DNA from: a virus
Strand: one strand, 5' to 3'
Virus record (IMG/VR): IMGVR_UViG_3300046167_000526
Span: 1-34,922 of that record
Length of the DNA stretch: 34,922 bases
The position numbers and the translations under genes were made by a program. Below the pieces are notes generated by a model. The model did no database searches. It saw only the letters and a list, made by a program, of their open reading frames with translations, and had not been told where the DNA came from. Shown here one piece after another: positions 25,192 through 33,818 of the stretch (positions are counted from its first letter, which is position 1; every line of letters begins with the position of its first letter).

Positions 25192-26673
25192 CTAGTCTGT
25201 GAATAACACAAAGTTGTTAGCCGCTTGAGTCACTAAACATCTTTCAGATAAGAAATGAACTTCCATAGCATCTAAATCAGAAGTAGCTGCGCCACCTACA
25301 GATCCAGTGATCCAGTTTTTCATTCTTCTATCATCAGCTTGAGAAGCTCTATATCTTACGTGTAAGAAAGGTCTTCTGATGTTAGTTCCTAATATTTGAT
25401 CGTAAACTGTAGAAGTTCCAGCAGGTACTAATACTCCTTCGATTCCAGCATCAGCAACACCTCCACGAGTAGAAGCGTCGTTTAAGTATTTCCAGTCAGT
25501 TTTGTAGAAGTCATAAGAACCTCTTCTGAATCCAGAGAAACCTAAGTTTAATGCCATTTCTTCAGAGTTTTCAAATACACCGTAAGAACTACCACCTTGG
25601 TAAACAGAACCTGCACCACCTGGAGCACCAACAGCTGCTAACATATCGTCAAAGTCTAGAGAAGTTTCTCTATTTAAGAATAACATGTTTTCTTCGATAG
25701 CTCCTTGAGTATCTAAGTTTTTAAGAATTGAATCAAACTGAGCTAAACCAGTTGTTGCAGTAAAGTCTACTAATACATTTCCACGGCTTTTAACAGCAGC
25801 GAAAAGACCTTCAGTACCTTTAGCAGTTGTAGTTGAACTTCCAGATTTTAATTCACCTTCTACCATAGACATTTCTAAGTAATCTTCAAAACGTAATCTT
25901 GTTTCAGATTCAGCTTTTAAGTACCATAAGAAACCTCCTTGACCAGACTCGGTAGCTACTTCAACCCATCCAATCTGAGCAGTGTCAGATCCATTGATTG
26001 CATACTTATCTTTAATGATAATAGGAGAGTTAGAGTATTGAGTGAAAGAAGGTGTTACAGAAATTCTGTTAGCATCTCCAGTTCCTTTTCCATACTCAGA
26101 TCCGTATACGAAAATCTTAAGTGCTGGTCCACCAGTTACTAAATCTACTTCAGCAGCTCCTGCTCCAGTTCCATCCAAGGCTTCTTGCGAGTAAGGTGCT
26201 ACAGTTAATACACCTGCACCTAATGCACTACCAGGAGTAGCTCCAGAAGCAACAACGTAACAGTTTAATTCTGCTCCAGTTGCTGGATTCATCACTACAA
26301 TTGTAGAACCAGGAGATACAACGTTTTCAATAAGAGTTGCACCAGATCCACCAACAGGAATAGTTAAAGTAGATACTTTTGATCCTACCGCACCTGTGTT
26401 AGTTGCTATTACATTCTCGTAAGAAATGTGTAATCTATTTTGCTCAGACCATACTACTTGATCAGAAGTCATTGGCATTTCAGCTCCTACCATTCTTAAG
26501 AAACCACCTAAGGTTCTATTTCCATAACGCTCTACTTCAGCTTCATAGATTTCTGGTAAGTACTGTTGTGCGAAGTCACTCGTTCCATCAGTAAAGTTTA
26601 AATAATTGCCTTCTAAGGCTTGTTTTTTTGGTGTTGGAATTAAACTTCCAAACACCGGGCTTACATTTGCCAT
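25192..26673 (-). CDS. Major capsid protein
   Basis: This 493-residue protein should form the head shell (HK97 fold expected). It has an N-terminal helical arm (NYLNFTDGTSDFAQQYLPEI; YEAEVERYGNRTLGGFLRMV), an Ala/Gly/Thr/Val-rich beta section (140-220), a helix-rich domain with ESETRLRFEDYLEMSMVEGE, and a C-terminal section (KTDWKYLNDASTRGGV; PFLHVRYRASQADDRRMKNW) that I associate with capsid proteins of crAss-like and related Bacteroidota podoviruses. Its codons are more C-ending than those of neighbouring genes, as expected for the most abundant protein. It follows the scaffold-like gene by 14 nt. No separate prohead protease is recognised in this window. Confidence 0.8.
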   Translation of the reverse strand: MANVSPVFGSLIPTPKKQALEGNYLNFTDGTSDFAQQYLPEIYEAEVERYGNRTLGGFLRMVGAEMPMTSDQVVWSEQNRLHISYENVIATNTGAVGSKVSTLTIPVGGSGATLIENVVSPGSTIVVMNPATGAELNCYVVASGATPGSALGAGVLTVAPYSQEALDGTGAGAAEVDLVTGGPALKIFVYGSEYGKGTGDANRISVTPSFTQYSNSPIIIKDKYAINGSDTAQIGWVEVATESGQGGFLWYLKAESETRLRFEDYLEMSMVEGELKSGSSTTTAKGTEGLFAAVKSRGNVLVDFTATTGLAQFDSILKNLDTQGAIEENMLFLNRETSLDFDDMLAAVGAPGGAGSVYQGGSSYGVFENSEEMALNLGFSGFRRGSYDFYKTDWKYLNDASTRGGVADAGIEGVLVPAGTSTVYDQILGTNIRRPFLHVRYRASQADDRRMKNWITGSVGGAATSDLDAMEVHFLSERCLVTQAANNFVLFTD

Positions 26674-26687
26674 AATCTTTTAATTTT

Positions 26688-27803
26688 TTAGTTAAATTTT
26701 TTTGTTTTAATTCTAAGTTTAGAAGAATCAGGACCACTTATTGACTTAACTTTTATTCCGTTTACGAACTCACCTGAGGTAGTTTGCCTTGGCTCTGTGC
26801 TAGGATTTTTAGACTTGTTAACTATTTCTTTAGTAGCGTCTGTTCTTCCTTGTTCGTAAAAATGATTAATAATCTTGTCAGCATTTGAAGCAATGTAAAT
26901 AGCTTTGTGATAACCTTTTGTGTCTTTTATATTACCGCTTTCGTCAAGAAACTTTCCTACGAAATTGTTAATACTTGATTGGTTTTCTGCAACTTTATTA
27001 GGATCTTGTAAACCATATCTAAACTTCTTCTCACCTACATTGAAGTCAAAACCTTTGAATTCATTAGTAAAGTAATCATTTGTTTTTGATTTAAAGTTCG
27101 AATGCTGTTGCTCAGCTATCTTCTGATCTTCTTGATATCGGTTGAAAAACTCCATTGCTTTTTGTTGTTCCTGAGTAACGCCGGGTCTCAACTTGATTTC
27201 GTCGTAATATTTACTCTTGGTATTTTCTAAAAAGCCTTTTGCTTTTGCAACCTCTTCTTTAAACGCAAGTTTCTTTTTGCGTATATCTCTTTCCTCATCT
27301 AAGTCCTCGTCGTAATCGTAGTCTTCTAATAGTAGGCTAACGTCGTCTGATTCTAAATAAGGTTTTGTTTGTTTGTAATATTCTTTTAATAGTGTTTTAT
27401 CATCAACACTTGAGTAGTCTGCGTTTAATCTAACGTAGTCTTCCACTGATCCACCTGTTTCTTCCATAAAAGTAACAAGTTTATCTATGTTTTCTGGCAA
27501 CACTCTTTGCTCAGCTACTGGCTGAACTTGTTGTTCAATAACTTTCTCAGGTTCTTGGGCAGGTTCTTCATCTACAATTTCTATAATACCATCTTCTTCC
27601 TCGTTTTCCTGAGTATCATTAACAACTACAACAGGCTCTTCTTTAACCTCTGGTATTACCACTTTAGCAACTTCTTCAGCTACTGGTTCTTTTACTTCAT
27701 CTATGTTAACCTTTATAGGTTCATTAGATTGATCACCTAATTTTTTAGGACTTGTTTTCTTGGATTTGATTTTAAAATCCCCTTCTTGTTTTACTTCTGA
27801 CAT
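26688..27803 (-). CDS. Scaffold-like protein (371 aa)
   Basis: The first 110 residues are disordered-looking and very acidic (VKEEPVVVVNDTQENEEEDG; EIVDEEPAQEPEKVIEQ). Next come helical charged segments (LLLEDYDYDEDLDEERDIRK; GVTQEQQKAMEFFNRYQEDQ) and a basic C-terminus (RIKTKKFN). It sits between portal and major capsid genes, the usual place for a head-assembly scaffold, and the basic tail is common where scaffolds contact capsid subunits. It has no protease motif, so it is not a scaffold-protease fusion. Assignment rests on order and composition. Confidence 0.65.
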   Translation of the reverse strand: MSEVKQEGDFKIKSKKTSPKKLGDQSNEPIKVNIDEVKEPVAEEVAKVVIPEVKEEPVVVVNDTQENEEEDGIIEIVDEEPAQEPEKVIEQQVQPVAEQRVLPENIDKLVTFMEETGGSVEDYVRLNADYSSVDDKTLLKEYYKQTKPYLESDDVSLLLEDYDYDEDLDEERDIRKKKLAFKEEVAKAKGFLENTKSKYYDEIKLRPGVTQEQQKAMEFFNRYQEDQKIAEQQHSNFKSKTNDYFTNEFKGFDFNVGEKKFRYGLQDPNKVAENQSSINNFVGKFLDESGNIKDTKGYHKAIYIASNADKIINHFYEQGRTDATKEIVNKSKNPSTEPRQTTSGEFVNGIKVKSISGPDSSKLRIKTKKFN

Positions 27804-27830
27804 AATATAATATAATTAAATAATTGTTTA

Positions 27831-30239
27831 TTAGCTAGGGCCAAACTCTTCTATTCCGAATCCACCTAACACATCATTTCCTGATGATTCAAAGTTTTTA
27901 GGTAATCCTTCTGTTTGTCTTTGTTGTATTAACTCAGACTGCTGGGATCCCTGCATTTTTATTCTTTTATCTTTTCTATCTTCAATTTCTTTTTCTTTAC
28001 TTCCTTCTGCATTTGCTCTTATTTGAGCTAGTTGCATATTAAAGTTGAACTCCTCAGCCATTAACTCTCTTTTTATTTGAGCTTCAGTTTGCATTCTTTG
28101 TATTTCAAACTGTGACTTAGCTTGCTCTATACTAACTTTTTCTTGGGTGAGCGCTTGTTGTTTCTGTACTTCAGCCATTGCTGCTTTTTCAGATGCTTCA
28201 GCATTTGCCTGTGCTTGCGCTTGAATGTTAGCTTGCTGCTGTTCTTGTTCTCTTTTTATTTTTTGAGTTTGCCTAAGCTTCAAAAATTGATTAGCTAACT
28301 TGATATTTTTTATTTGTCTAATATCAATTGCATCGGATAAAGCAATTGCTTGTGTCTGCAAAGCTACCTGTATGTTTTGCTCTAATAAAGCTTTTTCTTC
28401 ATCCTCTGGCTCTAACTCTAAATAAATACCAAAATCATGCAACTGCAAATTCATTAACTCTTCTAGAGTTTTAGTATTGAACGTACTTATAGCGTTTGTT
28501 AAAGCATTTTCTGTTAAAGGATTTTCAATAACATCAGCTACTTTTAGACTTATATTCTCGCAAGTTCTAACTGTTAAATACAGTAAAGAGTCTAATACGT
28601 GTTTTGTTGCAATGTTAGAAGCATTAGCTGCCATTTTTTGCAAACCTACTAATGAATCTTTATGAGGAGCACTTCCGTCTCTTGCTTCATTTAATCCGGT
28701 TACATCTCTTATCATTTGCAAATAATACTGATATGTACCTATTAAGCTTTGTATTTTTCCTTGACCACTTGAAGATGATAATTCTTGTACAGGTACTTTA
28801 CCTCTATTTAATTCACCGTCTTGAGTCAATGATCTACCTACAACAGAACCTGTTTGAAAATACATATTCAATGCTTCAGCTGGATTGTATGTTGTACCAT
28901 TACCTAAATCTACTTCAGCTAAACCATCCATATCTAAGAATACACCATCTGGAACTATTCTAGACATCACTTGTTGTAATTTAAGATGTGTTATTTGAAT
29001 CATATCAGCAAAGCTAGTAATTTTACTAACTATAGACTCTATACGTCCTTTATACATCCTAGGTGCAGATATACAGTAATTCATCATTACTTTTGTGGTA
29101 TCAGCTGTTGGTCTAGTCATATTTTCAGCCAACTTCCACTCTAGCATTATATTTGTACCTAACACTTTTGCTCCAGTATATAAAACTTCTATTGTTCTAG
29201 ATATTCTTTCAAAGTTATCGTTAGCTGGAGGATTAAACGTGTCAGGCTTTTCTAATGTTTTCTCTAATCCTTGATCTGTTTTCTTTATTTTAAATACTTG
29301 GTCTGAATACGTTTTGTACTCAAAGTATAATACTTGTATTGTATTTTCATCATAATTACCCCAGTTTGTCACATACTGCGAATTACCAGGCATATCCTGT
29401 ATTTTTTCTAATTCAGCTGGTGATAAATTTGGAAACTGTTTTTTAAGCTCTGCTAAAGATATTGATTTAACTTCACCTACATAATATATATCTTCAAAGT
29501 TTGGATCCTCTGTATATGAATAAATCATATTAGCAGGGTCAACATAGTCAGTAACTATACCTTCTGCTTTGTTAAACGATGTTTTAACAGCCCCAATACC
29601 TATAGTAGTTAAATCATGAGCCAACCGTTTTTTTGTTTGCTCATACTTATTAAAAGCTAATACGTTATTTATAACTTCCTCTTCTGCAATTTCTACATTC
29701 TGCTTAGGAGTCATTTGTAAATGTATATCTAACTCTTCTCTGTTTTCAGGTAAACTTTCTAAGTCTCCTGTTGTTGAAAAGTCCATACCTAAGTTTTGTT
29801 TTATGTTTAACAAAGCTTTTTTGGTATTCATATCTTTTTCAACAGACGCTGCATAATCAGTTCTGCTTTTTACAGAAAACGGGTCTTGAGCAAAAGCATT
29901 TATATCGTATGACTTGTTCGACATTCCGTTTACAACAATATCAACAAACTTTGATATGACCGGTATTGGTTTCCAGTCTAAATTAAGATAAGATAAATCA
30001 CCATTTATAGATAATTCATCTTTATACTTCTGTATTGATTGCTCACCTCTAGCGTATAAACGTAACGAGTGAAAACTATTCCAATTGTTTAAGTATCTAT
30101 TACCGTTACCTCTTCCTTGATTGAACCATTCTTGTTCAATAGCTCTAGAGACTTGTAAGCCGTAGTCATAACTAGCTTTTACTTCGTCGCTAACAACCTG
30201 GTTAGGGAAAGAACTATCAGTATTTGTTTGTATTTTCAT
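27831..30239 (-). CDS. Portal protein
   Basis: The 802-residue protein forms the dodecameric DNA entry ring. The wing/core contains WKPIPVISKFVDIVVNGMSN, the stem/crown region VTGLNEARDGSAPHKDSLVG, and helices such as MIQITHLKLQQVMSRIVPDG, all of which I associate with portals of crAss-like phages; the size also agrees. Residues 655-770 form a Gln/Ala/Glu-rich coiled coil (QQQANIQAQAQANAEASEKA onwards), and the last 30 residues are Gly-rich with FGIEEFGPS. Its ATG directly follows the TerL stop (adjacent codons), showing co-translation of the packaging genes. The long coiled-coil extension could reach into the head or anchor cargo proteins (inference). Confidence 0.85.
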   Translation of the reverse strand: MKIQTNTDSSFPNQVVSDEVKASYDYGLQVSRAIEQEWFNQGRGNGNRYLNNWNSFHSLRLYARGEQSIQKYKDELSINGDLSYLNLDWKPIPVISKFVDIVVNGMSNKSYDINAFAQDPFSVKSRTDYAASVEKDMNTKKALLNIKQNLGMDFSTTGDLESLPENREELDIHLQMTPKQNVEIAEEEVINNVLAFNKYEQTKKRLAHDLTTIGIGAVKTSFNKAEGIVTDYVDPANMIYSYTEDPNFEDIYYVGEVKSISLAELKKQFPNLSPAELEKIQDMPGNSQYVTNWGNYDENTIQVLYFEYKTYSDQVFKIKKTDQGLEKTLEKPDTFNPPANDNFERISRTIEVLYTGAKVLGTNIMLEWKLAENMTRPTADTTKVMMNYCISAPRMYKGRIESIVSKITSFADMIQITHLKLQQVMSRIVPDGVFLDMDGLAEVDLGNGTTYNPAEALNMYFQTGSVVGRSLTQDGELNRGKVPVQELSSSSGQGKIQSLIGTYQYYLQMIRDVTGLNEARDGSAPHKDSLVGLQKMAANASNIATKHVLDSLLYLTVRTCENISLKVADVIENPLTENALTNAISTFNTKTLEELMNLQLHDFGIYLELEPEDEEKALLEQNIQVALQTQAIALSDAIDIRQIKNIKLANQFLKLRQTQKIKREQEQQQANIQAQAQANAEASEKAAMAEVQKQQALTQEKVSIEQAKSQFEIQRMQTEAQIKRELMAEEFNFNMQLAQIRANAEGSKEKEIEDRKDKRIKMQGSQQSELIQQRQTEGLPKNFESSGNDVLGGFGIEEFGPS

Positions 30240-32450
30240 TTATCTTAATATTTTAGACGTAGAACCTCTATTGTCATATCTTTTAATTCCTAAATCGTAA
30301 ACCTTTTTTTGCACTGGGCTAACCGGTGAATATAGGTTTTTGTTACAAGCCATTATTGCTAAACCGGAACTTATAGAAGCATCATGCTTTGTCCTATTGT
30401 TTATATTGAATTTACCCCAGTCTTCTAATGTTCTTTGAAAGTACATATCTCCATAACCAGCTTCTGTTTGTCCAACACAAGTTTCTATATATGATTCTAT
30501 AGCTGCAGCGTGTGCTTGCTTTATATCTTCACTAGAGTTTGGTATACCGCCTATTTCTCTTTCAGTTACAGATAATTTGTTTAATCTTTTATCAGGTCTG
30601 TTCATTGAGAAGCCTCTATAACCTCTTCTTTTAAAATGATACAGTAATCTAGGTTTGTTGTTTTCCGCAAGTATTGGCATACCATAAAATATGCAAGCCA
30701 TTAATACGTCTTCAAAAAATATCTCAGCAGTTTGTGGTCTAGCTATATATTCTAAAAAGAATCTGTTAGGTGGAACATCTTCCATACTAAACTTAGTTAA
30801 ACCGTGCAAGGCTCCATTAGAACCTCTTTTATCAACTGTGCCTGATATATCATAACTGTCACAGCCAAAAGCGCCGCAGTGTTCATTACCTGGATATTTT
30901 GTATTACCTTTTGTTATAACTCTATTTTGCATTTGCACAGGTGGTACCCAACTAACGTTGAACCTACCGTTTTTATTTGGTACAAATATTACCTTAGTGT
31001 CTTTTATACCGTTTTCCCACATAAAACTTCCAGTGGTTATTATAGATGTATTCCTAAGGTCCTCGTTATAATCTATTTGTTCGTATATCTTTGTTAAGTT
31101 GAACAGAGATTGTTTTGCTTCATCTCTAAAAGCGTGTTGCTCCGTTCTTGGAAATTGACGATAGTATTCGTTTAAACCATCTTGATCCCCTTTTAATCCT
31201 TCAACTTCATTTGCCCAGTATTCAATTACTCCTTGCTTTATAGGTGATCCGTCAGGACCTTCAGCTGGTTTTTTTGGCGTTTCAAATACAGGAAATCCAA
31301 AAGAATCAATGTAGCCTTCGTAGTTCCATTCCATAGGAATGAACAAGCTATAGAGTCCCGAACGAGTCTGTCCATTTGCATTTCTTTTTGTTGTGTCGGA
31401 GTCATAGTATAGTTTTTTAAAGTTTTCGCCACCCTTATCTAAAGCATTTGACGTACTACCCATCATACACTTACCTATAATTTTTGAACCTAATCTCAAA
31501 CAAGTTTTTGTAACCCTCCAGTTATTTAATATATTTGTAGGTCTTTCCCATTTACCACTTTCATCGTGGACTAATAGTTTTAATTTTTCACCGTCGTACG
31601 AGTTGTCCCCGGTGTTCTTCCAGTCGATCGTTGTATCGAGCCCGGTGATCTCTTGTAGCTTTTCATTGGTGTCAAGCTTTTTTCTCGTAAATTTGGACGC
31701 GGGTACTCTGTACGCAAGTTCCGTCTTCGGCCTGTCCATACCGTCCTGGATTGGTTTGAAGAAGAAGGGATAATTAACCGAGATGGGTACCACTTTATCA
31801 GTAAACATCTTTTTTGCATCTGGACCAGACTTTGATAAAATTCCGAATCTAGAGTCTGTGGATATTGTAGCTTGATTAACCGTTTCGCCTGAGGCCATGA
31901 AAGAAAACCCTGACCGTCTGTTCTTAAGATAGCACATTCCGTAACAACGTACATCTGATTTACAAGCTTCCCAGAATATAAAGAATAATCTGTTTGACTC
32001 CCTAAAGTCTGCTGCCCCAACATCAATTTTGGACCACTGCAAGTACATGTAGTGAGTGCCAGTAATATAAGAAGGCTTGTCTTTATTGTAAAACCAAAAA
32101 CCTTCTTCACGCCTTTTAAATTCTGTATCAATATAGTCATACCATTTTTCTTTAAATTGTGAAGGGTATTCGTCCCAATCAAACACCGATTTTATTTTTG
32201 AAAGCTCTTTTGGGTATTCCATGTGTTTCCACTTGTCTCCTTCAAACTTAATAACATCATTTTCTTTTGGCAATGCTATTTTTACTCCTTGTATTTCGTA
32301 AATCTCCCCTATCTGTCCGGTCTTACTGATTACAACTACGTCATGTTCTTCGTTATAACCGTACTCCCATTTCTTATATCTGTTTAACCTTTTTAATATC
32401 TTAGGTTTAATATAGTCTTTTAATATTGCTACTAAGGTTTGTTCGTACAT
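30240..32450 (-). CDS. terL: Terminase large subunit
   Basis: This ATP-driven packaging motor and nuclease has 736 residues. ATPase motifs: a Walker A variant KNRRSGFS (176-183), Walker B LLVHDE (292-297, catalytic E297) and coupling motif MGSTSN (about 330-335). RNase-H-like nuclease acids: D531 or D534 in CDSYD, E596 in ILAENN and D690 in KHDAS. The form fits crAss-like terminases, including GGENFKKLYY after motif III. It starts within a TAATG overlap with the candidate small subunit and abuts the portal gene. Between the Walker motifs (31590-31790) the codons become GC-ended and GC content rises to roughly 43-50% in 60-base lines, unlike the flanks; see the separate feature. Confidence 0.92.
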   Translation of the reverse strand: MYEQTLVAILKDYIKPKILKRLNRYKKWEYGYNEEHDVVVISKTGQIGEIYEIQGVKIALPKENDVIKFEGDKWKHMEYPKELSKIKSVFDWDEYPSQFKEKWYDYIDTEFKRREEGFWFYNKDKPSYITGTHYMYLQWSKIDVGAADFRESNRLFFIFWEACKSDVRCYGMCYLKNRRSGFSFMASGETVNQATISTDSRFGILSKSGPDAKKMFTDKVVPISVNYPFFFKPIQDGMDRPKTELAYRVPASKFTRKKLDTNEKLQEITGLDTTIDWKNTGDNSYDGEKLKLLVHDESGKWERPTNILNNWRVTKTCLRLGSKIIGKCMMGSTSNALDKGGENFKKLYYDSDTTKRNANGQTRSGLYSLFIPMEWNYEGYIDSFGFPVFETPKKPAEGPDGSPIKQGVIEYWANEVEGLKGDQDGLNEYYRQFPRTEQHAFRDEAKQSLFNLTKIYEQIDYNEDLRNTSIITTGSFMWENGIKDTKVIFVPNKNGRFNVSWVPPVQMQNRVITKGNTKYPGNEHCGAFGCDSYDISGTVDKRGSNGALHGLTKFSMEDVPPNRFFLEYIARPQTAEIFFEDVLMACIFYGMPILAENNKPRLLYHFKRRGYRGFSMNRPDKRLNKLSVTEREIGGIPNSSEDIKQAHAAAIESYIETCVGQTEAGYGDMYFQRTLEDWGKFNINNRTKHDASISSGLAIMACNKNLYSPVSPVQKKVYDLGIKRYDNRGSTSKILR
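31590..31790. other. GC-rich patch with different codon use inside terL
   Basis: The lines at 31621 and 31681 hold 28 and 30 G+C in 60 bases, and the line at 31741 about 26, against roughly 20-22 in the terL lines on either side that I counted. Codons on the coding strand include runs such as CAG GAC GGT ATG GAC and ATC GAC TGG AAG AAC, where neighbours use A/T-ended synonyms. The protein frame is intact (about residues 220-287, between Walker A and B). Confidence 0.7.
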
Positions 32451-32725
32451 TATCTAGACCTTCCTTCTGCAAAACCTCTAAAAGCTTTTTCTTCTTTAGC
32501 TTCTTTTGGGTTTTCATTTAATCTTTCATCCTCCTCTTCTATTCTAGCAAGTATTTCAAAAGCATCGAATATAGCTAATTTTTTAGTTGCGGCAGCATTT
32601 TTAAGTCTGTCAGCTGATATATCATCTTCTGAGTCAACAATCTTTTCTTCTGCTACTTTAATTAACTCCTTAACTGCTTTTTGCCCAGCTAGGATTATAT
32701 TCTTCTTCGTTTCTTTTGTGTTCAT
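32450..32725 (-). CDS. Candidate terminase small subunit (91 aa)
   Basis: A short, fully helical, charged protein: AGQKAVKELIKVAEEKIVDS, DRLKNAAATKKLAIFDAFEI and ARIEEEDERL, ending in a Lys/Glu-rich tail and GFAEGRSR. It lies immediately before terL with a one-base TAATG overlap, the standard place for TerS. The central alternating helix could be the DNA-binding or oligomerising part, but I cannot see a clear helix-turn-helix. Its start lies inside the last 56 nt of the upstream 201-aa gene, an overlap longer than elsewhere in the operon. No other Met lies near, so this start is the only ATG option. Confidence 0.6.
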   Translation of the reverse strand: MNTKETKKNIILAGQKAVKELIKVAEEKIVDSEDDISADRLKNAAATKKLAIFDAFEILARIEEEDERLNENPKEAKEEKAFRGFAEGRSR

Positions 32726-33275
32726 ACTTTATAACAATATCATTAGATTTCATACAATAAACTCTCTGATCATCTATTATAAAGTCCCATTCACTTCCAG
32801 GCGTAAAGCCTACTGTATCTCCTGGGTTAATATTAAGCGCTTTTAAAGAACTATTACCTATTTTTAATATACCAATAAGCTCTTGCTCTTTTTGTGATCT
32901 TAAAGTGTCTTTGTTTTTTAAAGGCATTACAAAGCACCTGTCCCCAAATGATTTCCAATCCTCTGTATTTTTATACAAATATATTTGATCTGCTGAACAA
33001 AAGTGTAAGTCATCTTTAAAATGAGATCTACTTCTTTTCTTATTACCTCGGATATCATAAAAAACTCTAAACACATTATGATGTATTATTATGATGTCTC
33101 CTTTTTTTATACTTGTTTTAAAAGCTTTTGGTGTTTCAACTACTATAGCTAAATTGTTTACAGACTTAAAGTCTTCAATTTTAGTGTTTAGTATTAATGT
33201 AACGTCGCCTAGCTTTATTTTATTGTCGTATCTATCGCCAATTGGTTTAACGATAAAATCGTATAGACTTCTCAT
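32670..33275 (-). CDS. GroES-like (co-chaperonin-fold) protein, 201 aa
   Basis: The N-terminal part has the pattern of a chaperonin-10 barrel: IVKPIGDRYDNKIKLGD, LILNTKIEDFKSVNNLAIVV and IKKGDIIIIHHNVFRV, that is a K-P-x-G/D-R start, a mobile-loop-like stretch, and a KxGDxVxxHHN strand. A second similar barrel follows (CFVMPLKNKDTL, LIGILKIGNSS, INPGDTVGFTPGSEWDFIID). It would either assist folding of the capsid with host GroEL, as phage gp31 proteins do, or be a structural barrel. It is encoded directly after the 75-aa gene (adjacent stop and start codons) and just before the terminase genes. The GroES relation is a pattern-based inference. Confidence 0.6.
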   Translation of the reverse strand: MRSLYDFIVKPIGDRYDNKIKLGDVTLILNTKIEDFKSVNNLAIVVETPKAFKTSIKKGDIIIIHHNVFRVFYDIRGNKKRSRSHFKDDLHFCSADQIYLYKNTEDWKSFGDRCFVMPLKNKDTLRSQKEQELIGILKIGNSSLKALNINPGDTVGFTPGSEWDFIIDDQRVYCMKSNDIVIKYEHKRNEEEYNPSWAKSS

Positions 33276-33503
33276 TTAATATTCTAAATCATACTCAACG
33301 GATATTGCCATGTTAGAATTAAACTTCTTCCATGGCATAACCTCGTTTCCTTTCTTTATGTAAATACTGTAAGAATTAGATTGTGTGTCATGTAATATAC
33401 AATCTATAGTATGCCCTCCATAAACGTTTTGCCCTACTGAATAGTGCATAGCGTCGTTCTTATAGTCAGAACCTATACTTATTTTTCTTACAACAGAGCT
33501 CAT
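33276..33503 (-). CDS. Small conserved-type protein upstream of the GroES-like gene (75 aa)
   Basis: A compact beta-type protein: VVRKISIGSDYKNDAMHYSV, GQNVYGGHTIDCIL, SNSYSIYIKKGNEVMPWK and FNSNMAISVEYDLEY. From memory this pattern (KISIGxDYK...AMHY ... FNSNMxxSxEY) recurs near terminase genes of Bacteroidota phages, without a known function. It overlaps the preceding gene by one base (TAATG) and is directly abutted by the 201-aa gene, so all three are translationally coupled. It has no membrane segment or catalytic motif. Confidence 0.7.
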   Translation of the reverse strand: MSSVVRKISIGSDYKNDAMHYSVGQNVYGGHTIDCILHDTQSNSYSIYIKKGNEVMPWKKFNSNMAISVEYDLEY

Positions 33504-33763
33504 TACTCAGCTATCTCAAGAGTTTTTGTTTCCTCTTCTTTTTTAGCTTCTTCATAAGTTCCATCAGCTAAGTTCACGGTAATGTCCCCGTACTCTTCCC
33601 TGATTTCAGCTTTGATACCATCTAACTCTTTTACAGCTTCAAAATGTGCTGCTAGGTACTCTGCTTTTCTTGCCTCTAAAAATCCTACCTCAGTAAGTAT
33701 AGAGTTCATTTTTCCTGTTGCGTCTTTAATAGACTTTAATTGTTCATCTTTTAATTTTCCCAT
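33503..33763 (-). CDS. Small coiled-coil protein (86 aa)
   Basis: A charged helical protein (LKDEQLKSIKDATGKMNSIL; ARKAEYLAAHFEAVKELDGI) with heptad-like spacing across most of residues 4-55, followed by a beta-like DITVNLADGTYEEAKK and a Glu/Thr tail. It begins a run of translationally coupled genes (TAATG with the 75-aa gene) and is preceded by a 55-nt gap with short repeats. The role is unknown; it might be a small structural or assembly factor. Confidence 0.65.
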   Translation of the reverse strand: MGKLKDEQLKSIKDATGKMNSILTEVGFLEARKAEYLAAHFEAVKELDGIKAEIREEYGDITVNLADGTYEEAKKEEETKTLEIAE

Positions 33764-33818
33764 TTTATTTAATTTAATTGGTTACTGTTATTACTATTAT
33801 TACTTGTTTTTAATCTTT
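33764..33818 (-). repeat. Leader with 9-nt period repeats (AGTAATAAY)
   Basis: On the - strand the gap reads AGTAATAAT AGTAATAAC AGTAACC, three units of about nine bases, before the 86-aa gene. The words AAAAACAAGTAATAA and GTAATAACAGTAA also occur in the 40-nt gap before the 472-aa gene (16665-16704), in the opposite order. They could be low-complexity leaders or a shared regulatory site. Confidence 0.4.

Noticed and set aside
26688-27803. Prohead protease fused to scaffold
   Set aside because: No serine or other protease motif is visible; the protein is acidic and helical throughout.
31580-32182. 200-codon - strand ORF inside terL in another frame
   Set aside because: It overlaps conserved terminase motifs; the peptide is rich in Arg/Pro/Ser from frame-shifted reading, and the terL frame is complete.
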